From assembly GCA_021413595.1 (NCBI GenBank), contig JAIOQD010000457.1:1-7094 (forward strand): a stretch of 7,094 bases of DNA, in the 5' to 3' direction. The position numbers and the translations under genes were made by a program. The stretch is from Bacteroidota bacterium (lineage in GTDB: Bacteria; Bacteroidota; Bacteroidia; 2-12-FULL-35-15). The notes below the pieces were generated by a model. The model had not been told where the DNA came from and did no database searches. It saw nothing but the letters and a program-made list of their open reading frames with translations. Positions 1 through 5,624 of the stretch are shown here, one piece after another; position 1 is the first letter of the stretch; every line of letters begins with the position of its first letter.

Positions 1-693
1 GATAGCACCGACTGCTCTGATAAGGCTTTTATAACGGGTAATACAGGAGTTACTTCTTCTGACCAGGATGTAGATAATGGTGCAACCACATTAATATCCC
101 CTTTATTTGACCTTACAACATATACAGAACCTTATTTGGATTATTCCCGTTGGTTCTATAATAGTGGTGGCTCCGGTTTACCAAATGATTCGTTGAGCAT
201 TTATTTAAGCAATGGAACAACCACCTGTTTGTTGGAATTTGTTTTAGCTGCAACACCGGGAAGTTCAACATGGGTTCATCGTTCATTTAAAATATCTGAT
301 TACATCAACCCAACTGCTACTATGCAATTAAAAGTGCGCACAGCAGATAATAATCCCGGCCATATTGTTGAAGCAGGTTTTGATAAATTCCTGATCAACG
401 AAGGTCCCACAGGAATCTCAGAAAATAACTCTAAAAACACTGCTTCTATAAATGTTTATCCAAATCCATTTGCAGAAGAAACCACTATTGCATACCAATT
501 AAAAAATAAATTAGTTGCAGGTGCATCAATTGTAATTACTGATGTTACAGGAAGAACTGTGAATGCAATTAGTTTAACTCAAGCAAAAGGAACCGTTGTG
601 TTTAATTCAACTTCAGGTGCAGGGATTTATTTTGTAAGAGTAATAAATGGCAATGAAATAGGGGAACCTCTGAAAATTGTAAAGATGAAGTAA
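1..693 (+). CDS. C-terminal part of a secreted T9SS protein with a jelly-roll-like module (5' end outside window)
   Basis: The frame is open from base 1, so this is the last 230 residues of a longer protein; the TTG at 136 is not the real start. Residues about 1-132 form a beta-rich module with the pattern DNGATTLISPLFDLTTYTEP, then YSRWFYN and HIVEAGFDKF. That pattern is known from jelly-roll (concanavalin/MAM-like) modules placed after catalytic domains in secreted Bacteroidota peptidases and similar enzymes. Residues about 148-230 are a T9SS type A sorting domain: INVYPNPF, a beta-strand core, ITDVTGR, GIYFVRV and a basic tail ending KIVKMK. The product should therefore be exported through Sec and T9SS and either released or anchored at the cell surface. 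Two stop codons in tandem (TAA TAA) end it. The catalytic part, if any, lies upstream and cannot be identified here. The sorting domain is near certain; the module name is by resemblance. Confidence 0.88.
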   Translation, partial: DSTDCSDKAFITGNTGVTSSDQDVDNGATTLISPLFDLTTYTEPYLDYSRWFYNSGGSGLPNDSLSIYLSNGTTTCLLEFVLAATPGSSTWVHRSFKISDYINPTATMQLKVRTADNNPGHIVEAGFDKFLINEGPTGISENNSKNTASINVYPNPFAEETTIAYQLKNKLVAGASIVITDVTGRTVNAISLTQAKGTVVFNSTSGAGIYFVRVINGNEIGEPLKIVKMK

Positions 694-744
694 TAATGCG
701 AATCAAGGGTTGTTGGAATTCAAATTAAATATGAAACCGGTTTT

Positions 745-838
745 GCGTAAGGGATAGTAGCGGAAATCCTTTTTGTCCCGGAGGGCAAAAAGATTGAAGC
801 GGATAGCCCGACCTGCAGGGATACGCCCCAATACTATC
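745..838. repeat. Candidate interspersed repeat block with an internal hairpin
   Basis: The block is richer in G and C than its surroundings and has an internal near-repeat: AGCGGAAATCC (759-769) and AGCGGATAGCC (798-808). At 769-792 it forms a compact hairpin, CTTTTTGTCC against GGGCAAAAAG, with one G-U pair and the four-base loop CGGA. A GCGTA near the left end (745-749) has its complement TACGC at 822-826, and GATAGT (753-758) has its complement ACTATC at 833-838; these two pairings cross and cannot both be nested. The composition and arrangement resemble short non-coding repeats scattered through Bacteroidota genomes, but copy number cannot be judged from one window. It could instead be a structured transcript end. 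Confidence 0.4.
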
Positions 839-848
839 ACTTACATAA

Positions 849-1001
849 GGGCACCTCTAAAAACTGTTTTTTTTAACCGCAGAGTGCACAGAGAAGGCGC
901 GGAGTTGCGCAGAGAAAAACTTTTCTTACTCTGTGGTTCTCATTTTTTACTCTGCGGTTCTCTGCGGTTAATTTTATTTTTTTGAGTTTTTAGAGGTGCC
1001 T
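849..1001. repeat. MITE-like nested inverted repeat with 16-bp perfect termini
   Basis: The outer arms GGCACCTCTAAAAACT (850-865) and AGTTTTTAGAGGTGCC (985-1000) are perfect inverted copies. Inside them a second perfect pair, TTAACCGCAGAG (873-884) and CTCTGCGGTTAA (960-971), is nested. The right half carries three copies of a 10-base unit (TCTGTGGTTC at 930-939, TCTGCGGTTC at 951-960, TCTGCGGTTA at 961-970), and the left half carries related GCAGAG-type units on the opposite strand. ATAA occurs on both flanks (845-848 and 1002-1005) and could be a short target duplication, though four bases in AT-rich DNA is weak evidence. No transposase is encoded, so any movement would depend on another element. 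It ends 20 bases beyond the pruA stop codon and may act as its transcript end. Confidence 0.72.
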
Positions 1002-1020
1002 ATAAACAAAACAGTTTCTT

Positions 1021-2661
1021 TTAATCTGCTTGTAAAAACGCATATCTGTAATCGGTTGGTGGTACAAATGTTTCTTTAATTGTACGAGGTGAAACCCAAC
1101 GTAATAAATTTACCATTGCACCTGCTTTATCATTGGTTCCGGAACCACGTGCACCGCCAAAGGGCTGCTGCCCAACAACTGCACCAGTACATTTATCATT
1201 AATATAAAAATTACCTGCCGCATTACGCAATGCTATAGTGGCTTGTTCAATTGCATAACGATCCTGTGAGATAATCGCTCCTGTTAATGCATAGATAGAA
1301 GTGGAATCCACAATTTTTAATGTTTCTTCAAATTTCTCTGCATCATAAACATGAAGTGTTAATACCGGTCCGAATAACTCTTCGCACATGGTTACATATT
1401 TAGGATCTTTCACAACAATAATGGTAGGTTCAATAAAATAACCTTTTGATTTATCGTAATTACCACCTGCTATGATCTCTACATCTTTATCATTTTTAGC
1501 GGAATCAATAAATTTTGACAATTTATCAAAAGATTTTTCGTCAATCACTGCATTGACAAAATTGGTAAAATCTTCTGTCGGTCCCATTTTAAAGGATTTC
1601 AGATCGGACAATATCTGATGTTTAACTTCATCCCAAATATTACTTGGAACATACGCACGTGAAGCAGCAGAACATTTTTGCCCTTGGTATTCAAATGCAC
1701 CGCGGCTTATAGCTGTAGCAACAATTTTAGGGTCAGCGGATTTATGCGCCATAATAAAATCTTTTCCTCCTGTTTCACCAACAATACGAGGATAAGTTTT
1801 AAACTTATGAATATTGTTACCTATTGTTTTCCAGATATTTTGAAATACTTCTGTAGAGCCTGTAAAATGGATTCCTGCAAAATCAGGATGTGAGAAAACG
1901 ACATCAGCAGCATCAGGTCCGGAAGGATAGATCAAATTGATTACACCATCAGGAAGACCTGCTTTCATAAATATTTCCATCAATACATTGGCAGCATATA
2001 CTTGCGTGTTGGAAGGTTTCCATACTACCACATTGCCCATCATAGCACATGCTGTAGGTAAATTTCCGGCAATAGCAGTAAAATTAAAAGGTGTTAAGGC
2101 ATAAATAAAACCTTCCAATGGCCGTTGTTCAACACGATTCCAAACCCCAAATCCTGTACCTGCAACGGGAGGTTGTTGTTTGTAAATTTCTGTCATGTAA
2201 AGCACATTGAAACGCAAAAAATCAATAAGCTCACACGCTGCATCGATCTCTGCCTGGAAAGCATTTTTTGATTGCCCCAACATGGTAGCAGCATTCAATT
2301 TTGCGCGGTATGGTCCGGCAATCAATTCAGCAGCTTTTAAAAAGATACTTGCACGGTGTTCCCAGGCCAATGCTTCCCATTTTGGTTTGGCAGCCAAAGC
2401 TGCATCAATAGCTTGTTTTACGTGATCTTTATTGCTTTTATGGAAATGACCCAACGTATGTTTATGGTCGTGAGGTGGTGAAAGACGAACCTTGTCAGTA
2501 CCACGTACTTCTTTACCTCCAATATACATTGGTATATCCACTTCTTTTGAACGCAATTCAATAAGCATTGCTTTAATTGCAATTCGCTCAGCGCTGCCCG
2601 GGGCATAGCTTTTTACAGGTTCGTTTACAGGAACTGGTACAGTATAAAATCCTTTTGGCAT
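1021..2661 (-). CDS. pruA: L-glutamate gamma-semialdehyde (1-pyrroline-5-carboxylate) dehydrogenase
   Basis: Cytoplasmic NAD-dependent enzyme that oxidises L-glutamate gamma-semialdehyde, the open form of 1-pyrroline-5-carboxylate, to glutamate; this is the second step of proline breakdown and also serves arginine/ornithine breakdown. The 546 residues match the stand-alone eukaryote-like (ALDH4-type) P5C dehydrogenases, not the much longer bifunctional PutA. Visible ALDH landmarks are ALTPFNFTAIAGN (188-200, Asn193 for the oxyanion hole), VVWKPSN (Lys215, cofactor binding), FTGST (266-270), the general base Glu296 in VGETGGK, the nucleophile Cys330 in GQKCSAASR, EELFGPV (427-433) and PFGGARGSGTN near the C-terminus. 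The Glu-Cys spacing of 34 residues is normal for the family. The start MPKGFYTVPVPVNEPV is typical, and no better start lies upstream. It is transcribed alone, divergently from the fibre gene, with a -7 promoter match upstream. No proline dehydrogenase partner is in the window. Confidence 0.97.
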   Translation of the reverse strand: MPKGFYTVPVPVNEPVKSYAPGSAERIAIKAMLIELRSKEVDIPMYIGGKEVRGTDKVRLSPPHDHKHTLGHFHKSNKDHVKQAIDAALAAKPKWEALAWEHRASIFLKAAELIAGPYRAKLNAATMLGQSKNAFQAEIDAACELIDFLRFNVLYMTEIYKQQPPVAGTGFGVWNRVEQRPLEGFIYALTPFNFTAIAGNLPTACAMMGNVVVWKPSNTQVYAANVLMEIFMKAGLPDGVINLIYPSGPDAADVVFSHPDFAGIHFTGSTEVFQNIWKTIGNNIHKFKTYPRIVGETGGKDFIMAHKSADPKIVATAISRGAFEYQGQKCSAASRAYVPSNIWDEVKHQILSDLKSFKMGPTEDFTNFVNAVIDEKSFDKLSKFIDSAKNDKDVEIIAGGNYDKSKGYFIEPTIIVVKDPKYVTMCEELFGPVLTLHVYDAEKFEETLKIVDSTSIYALTGAIISQDRYAIEQATIALRNAAGNFYINDKCTGAVVGQQPFGGARGSGTNDKAGAMVNLLRWVSPRTIKETFVPPTDYRYAFLQAD

Positions 2662-2718
2662 AGTTATAGAAATTATAAATGGTGGATGTTGAATGTTAAA
2701 TTATAAATTTACGTGCCA

Positions 2719-2726
2719 CAAAGGTA
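2719..2726 (-). promoter_or_regulatory. Bacteroidota -7 promoter element for pruA
   Basis: On the minus strand these bases read TACCTTTG, a full match to the Bacteroidota sigma-A -7 consensus TAnnTTTG. It lies 57 bases before the pruA ATG, leaving a plausible leader of roughly 50 bases. No clear -33 TTTG is present at the usual 19-21 base spacing, so the call rests on the -7 element and its position. Confidence 0.45.
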
Positions 2727-2934
2727 AGAAATAAATTAAAAGCCCTTTCTGCCTTCCTTCACCTGGAAGAAGGGTGACTCTATCCTCCCAAACTCCTTAT
2801 GCATAATGTTTGTGAAAACCATAGTGTTTTGAGATATATTAATTCTCTTTTTTTTGCAAGACACCAAAATCAGAATATCTAAAAAAAAAAACGATTTATG
2901 TTACAAAAATAGCATTTAGTCGATTAAAATTGAA

Positions 2935-2942
2935 TATGTTTG
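2935..2942 (+). promoter_or_regulatory. Possible -7 promoter element for the fibre gene
   Basis: TATGTTTG fits TAnnTTTG and is the best plus-strand match in the intergenic region. No -33 TTTG is correctly placed. If used, it gives a long leader of about 150 bases before the ATG at 3102. A nearer near-match, TACAGTTTG at 3044-3052, has one base too many between its two parts. Confidence 0.28.
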
Positions 2943-3101
2943 TAAAAAAAATATCGCAAATAGACTTGAACAAAATTTTTGGTCTGGAAAATTAAAAAAG
3001 AAAGGAGAAAATATATATGTGATAAAAAACTGCTTTTTGATTTTACAGTTTGGAACACAAACAACACATTCTATAAACAGATTTACAAATAATATAAAAA
3101 T

Positions 3102-5123
3102 ATGAAAATAAAAATAAAAATTACAATTTCATTATTAGCCTTAGCAAGTTTTTTGTTTGAAGCAAATGTTGTAAATGCACAAACATGTGGCTCTTCTCAA
3201 GTTACTTATTCTGGCTATACTTCAGGTTATCTCCCTAAATGGAATGCAACAAGTGGGTGTATTAGCAACTCTTCCATTTTTGACAACGGAGAAGTGGGAA
3301 TTGGTCTTACGGCACCTGCTTCGAGGCTTCATTCTGCGGGACAAATTCGTAGTGGCATTCCATCCGGAGGATTAGGAGGGGCTTCAGCAACTACAGGATC
3401 CTTGTTGTTTTACAATTCTTCAAATACAAATACAGTCAATATTCAGTCCGGAGTAACTACAACAAGTTATACTCTGACTCTTCCCGCAACTCAGGGAGCG
3501 GCTTCTTCAGTATTAACCAATAACGGTTCAGGTGGTTTAGATTGGGCTCAACTAACTGTGGGTTCCTGGTTGCTGGCAGGAAATACTCTGTCTGGAACTT
3601 TACCTGCTTCTCCAACTGAATTTATCGGGACCTTGAATGCAGCCGATTGGATTATAAGAACAAATAATACCGAGAAAATGAGAGTTCAATCGAGTGGCAA
3701 CGTAGGTATTGGAACAACAGCACCATTAGCTACTCTACAACTAAAAGCTGCCACAAGCAAAGAATTCCAATTTGGAAATACTGCTGGAGCATACACAAGT
3801 TCAACATACTTTACCGATTTAACAACTGTTGGCCCAATTATGAATTTTTCACGTGTTTCAGATGGAGCATTCGTTAATTCAATATTCAATTATACAGGAA
3901 CCGGCTCATTAGACCAGTTGGGAATAGCCTCAAGAAACGATATTGTTTTTGTATCATCTAACTCTCCTACAACGACCATAAAAGAAAATATGAGAATAAC
4001 AGGTGGCAATGTTGGGATTGGAACGTCTGCACCTGCAACAAAACTTCATATTACAGGAGATGCAGCATCTGTAGATTTACTTAAACTGCAAAATACGAAT
4101 GGCACAACCCCTCGGTCTTACAGAATTGGACCTGGGGCTGGAATTGCAGCAGGATTTGGCATTTATGACGATAATGCAGCCGCTACCAGAATGGTAATTG
4201 ATTTTAGTGGCAATGTAGGGATTGGAACTACTGCCCCCACAGCTTTATTAAGTGTAAATGGAGATGCCAACAAAACAGGGAGTGCAACTTGGGGTAGTTT
4301 TTGTGATATTCGATTGAAAAAAGATACAAGTGCATTTACAGATGGATTAGAAGTTATTAAAAAAATCCATCCAATTAGCTATAAATATAATGGCAAGATG
4401 GGGATAAAAGATACAAATTCGACATTTATCGGAGTTGTAGCACAGCAAATGCAGCAAGCTGTTCCTTATACCGTTGAAACATTTATGGCAAAACTTGATA
4501 CTGCTGATGCACAGGAAACGCAATTATTAAGCTATAATCCAAATGCTCTATTTTATTTATTTGTTAATGCTTTTAAAGAATTGGATTCTGCAAATGTAAA
4601 AAAGGATTCGGCAATAAGTGGTTTAAACCAAAAAATAACTCGCTTAGATTCCATTAATACCGTATTACAGAACCAGTTGATTACAAGTACTAGTTTATTG
4701 CAAAACCAACTGATTGCATTGCAAACAACTATAAACAATTGTTGCAATAATCCAATGCAATCTTCTGTAAACAATAATGGGCAAACGAAATCAATGAATG
4801 TCGATGGTGGTACTACACAAAATGAAGCAGGACAAATTGATGTTAGATTGAACGATGCTCAATCAATTGTATTAGAACAAAATGTACCTAATCCATTTGC
4901 TGAACAAACCACAATCAGCTATTCATTACCTGATAACACGGTTAAAGCACAAATATTGTTTTATAATTCACAGGGTAAATTGATACAATCAACTGAACTT
5001 ATTCAAAAAGGTAAGGGACAGTTAAATGTATTTGCAAGCGATTTATCAAATGGCATATATACTTATACATTAGTCGTAGATGGTAAAGTGATTGATAGTA
5101 AACGAATGATAAAAAGTAAATAA
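3102..5123 (+). CDS. Secreted fibre-like protein with S74 (tail-fibre chaperone) domain and T9SS sorting domain
   Basis: A complete 673-residue exported protein. Residues 1-26 are a Sec signal peptide (basic MKIKIK, hydrophobic core, VVNAQ cleavage region). Residues about 27-395 are a beta-rich shaft containing four repeats of the type GNVGIGTTAP (62-72, 198-208, 301-311, 369-379). Residues about 396-500 are an S74/intramolecular-chaperone domain, shown by WGSFCDIRLKKD, LEVIKKIHPISYKYNGK, FIGVVAQQMQQAVPYTV and NALFYLFVNAFKELD. A coiled coil (about 495-545, with LLQNQLI-type heptads) ends in adjacent cysteines 547-548. A Ser/Thr/Asn/Gln-rich linker leads to a T9SS type A sorting domain (about 590-673; VPNPFAEQTTISYSLP, GIYTYTLVV, KRMIKSK). 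By family knowledge S74 domains help trimeric fibres fold, so a trimeric surface adhesin or filament is likely; this is inferred. The usual Ser before Asp in the cleavage motif is Cys401. A terminator follows directly, so it is probably monocistronic. Confidence 0.9.
   Translation: MKIKIKITISLLALASFLFEANVVNAQTCGSSQVTYSGYTSGYLPKWNATSGCISNSSIFDNGEVGIGLTAPASRLHSAGQIRSGIPSGGLGGASATTGSLLFYNSSNTNTVNIQSGVTTTSYTLTLPATQGAASSVLTNNGSGGLDWAQLTVGSWLLAGNTLSGTLPASPTEFIGTLNAADWIIRTNNTEKMRVQSSGNVGIGTTAPLATLQLKAATSKEFQFGNTAGAYTSSTYFTDLTTVGPIMNFSRVSDGAFVNSIFNYTGTGSLDQLGIASRNDIVFVSSNSPTTTIKENMRITGGNVGIGTSAPATKLHITGDAASVDLLKLQNTNGTTPRSYRIGPGAGIAAGFGIYDDNAAATRMVIDFSGNVGIGTTAPTALLSVNGDANKTGSATWGSFCDIRLKKDTSAFTDGLEVIKKIHPISYKYNGKMGIKDTNSTFIGVVAQQMQQAVPYTVETFMAKLDTADAQETQLLSYNPNALFYLFVNAFKELDSANVKKDSAISGLNQKITRLDSINTVLQNQLITSTSLLQNQLIALQTTINNCCNNPMQSSVNNNGQTKSMNVDGGTTQNEAGQIDVRLNDAQSIVLEQNVPNPFAEQTTISYSLPDNTVKAQILFYNSQGKLIQSTELIQKGKGQLNVFASDLSNGIYTYTLVVDGKVIDSKRMIKSK
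3285..4238 (+). repeat. Four dispersed VGIG repeats inside the fibre gene
   Basis: The segments at 3285-3317, 3693-3725, 4002-4034 and 4206-4238 encode NGEVGIGLTAP, SGNVGIGTTAP, GGNVGIGTSAP and SGNVGIGTTAP. Three of the four are also close at the DNA level (GGCAA, then GT, GGTATTGGAAC or GGGATTGGAAC). They mark the starts of successive shaft modules with spacings of 136, 103 and 68 residues. Such motifs are common before S74 domains in Bacteroidota fibre proteins. Confidence 0.75.
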
Positions 5124-5135
5124 CAGATTACACAG

Positions 5136-5169
5136 AAACCCAGCAGAAAAATTTAACTGCTGGGTTTTT
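5136..5169 (+). terminator. Intrinsic terminator of the fibre gene
   Basis: An 11-bp perfect stem, AAACCCAGCAG (5136-5146) against CTGCTGGGTTT (5157-5167), has a 10-base A/T loop and runs into a T5 tract at 5165-5169. It begins 13 bases after the TAA stop. It separates the fibre gene from the next plus-strand gene, which must then have its own promoter. Confidence 0.9.
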
Positions 5170-5182
5170 CTTAAAATCATCT

Positions 5183-5190
5183 TATCTTTA
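5183..5190 (+). promoter_or_regulatory. Possible -7 element immediately upstream of the propeller gene
   Basis: TATCTTTA matches TAnnTTTG in all but the last base and lies only five bases before the ATG at 5196. Because the terminator ends at 5169, a promoter is expected in this short gap. If used, transcription would start at or next to the start codon, giving a leaderless message. No -33 TTTG at the proper spacing was found. Confidence 0.35.
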
Positions 5191-5195
5191 TACTG

Positions 5196-5624
5196 ATGAA
5201 GAGAATACTACACATTTTTGTTATAATTATTCCATTGTTTGCTAATGCGCAAAAACAGGGTAATATATGGTATTTTGGTAATCAGGCTGGACTTAATTTT
5301 AATAGTGGGAATCCTATTTCTATTTCAGATGGACAAACATACTTGTACCCTAATCCAGGCCCTCACAGTGAGGGAAGCTCTGTTATTTGCGATAGTACTA
5401 GTGCTCTTTTATTTTATAGCAATGGGGCAAAAGTTTGGAATAAAAATCAACAAGTAATGCCCAATGGAGATAGTTTGCTTGGTCACCCATCTTCAACACA
5501 GGCTGCTTTAATTATTCCACAACCTCAAAGTAGTAGATACTTCTATCTTTTCACAACAGATGCTTTTATTTATGACAATTTAAAGTATGGTTTACGTCAG
5601 ATGCGTTCTATTCATATTTATTAA
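5196..5624 (+). CDS. N-terminal fragment of the split propeller-like T9SS protein
   Basis: 142 codons. The start MKRILHIFVIIIPLFANAQ is a clean Sec signal peptide with a likely cut after ANA, which fixes the ATG. Then come QGNIWYFGNQAGLNFNSGNP, LFYSNGAKVWNKNQQVMPNG, LLGHPSSTQAALIIPQP and YFYLFTTDAF, a pattern known from the N-terminus of large secreted Bacteroidota proteins whose body looks like a WD40/beta-propeller fold. Authentic sequence appears to stop at KYGLR (about residue 133); the last residues, QMRSIHIY, are an out-of-frame reading of the downstream DNA. Alone it would be a secreted stub without a T9SS signal and probably not functional. The molecular role of the family is unknown to me. 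Confidence 0.7.
   Translation: MKRILHIFVIIIPLFANAQKQGNIWYFGNQAGLNFNSGNPISISDGQTYLYPNPGPHSEGSSVICDSTSALLFYSNGAKVWNKNQQVMPNGDSLLGHPSSTQAALIIPQPQSSRYFYLFTTDAFIYDNLKYGLRQMRSIHIY

Larger units (their letters stand above)
694..1020. other. Repeat-filled intergenic region between convergent genes
   Basis: This 327-base stretch separates the plus-strand secreted protein from the minus-strand pruA. A 70-codon open frame lies at 773-985, but its product is a mix of basic and repetitive residues (for example REGAELRREK, then LLCGS twice) produced by the underlying repeats, and it has no start context. I therefore treat it as non-coding. The region holds a GC-richer block with a hairpin (about 745-838) and a nested inverted repeat (849-1001), listed separately. 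Both convergent transcripts would run into these structures, so they may also serve as transcript ends; no ordinary intrinsic terminator with a T-tract was seen for either gene. Confidence 0.7.
2662..3101. other. Divergent intergenic region between pruA and the fibre gene
   Basis: 440 bases with no credible open frame. It is very AT-rich, with an 11-A run at 2881-2891 and other homopolymers. It must contain the promoters of both divergent genes; a good -7 match serves pruA (2719-2726) and a weaker one may serve the fibre gene (2935-2942). A short imperfect inverted repeat lies at 2752-2777, in which TCACC (2759-2763) can pair with GGTGA (2773-2777) and CCTTC with GAAGG. A purine-rich AAAGGAG at 3001-3007 sits ten bases before an ATG that is followed at once by TGA, so it does not mark a gene. 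I see no tRNA or known riboswitch. Confidence 0.6.

Noticed and set aside
773..985. 70-codon plus-strand open frame
   Set aside because: It is created by the two repeat blocks; the product is basic and repetitive (REGAELRREK, LLCGS twice), begins inside the hairpin and spans most of the inverted repeat.
694..1020. CRISPR array suggested by the repeated TCTGCGGTT units
   Set aside because: Units are only 10 bases, are partly tandem without spacers, and occur in both orientations; there are no cas genes.
2418..2606. Open frames on either strand within pruA (also 1678-1893 and 2207-2425)
   Set aside because: They are out-of-frame readings of a strongly conserved enzyme gene, with no family features of their own.
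3001..3022. AAAGGAG followed by an ATG, looking like a ribosome site and start
   Set aside because: The ATG is followed at once by TGA, so nothing is encoded.
3102..3125. AAAATA tandem run at the start of the fibre gene as a phase-variation tract
   Set aside because: Only about two to three six-base units are present; gain or loss would keep the frame and merely change the Lys/Ile count of the signal peptide.
3175..3375. Open frames overlapping the fibre gene (also 3686-3889 and 4553-4774 on the minus strand)
   Set aside because: Each lies inside the complete fibre reading frame, and their translations show no domain, signal or start context.
5239..5457. 72-codon open frame overlapping the propeller N-terminal fragment
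   Set aside because: It is a shadow of the frame that carries the signal peptide and the family motifs.
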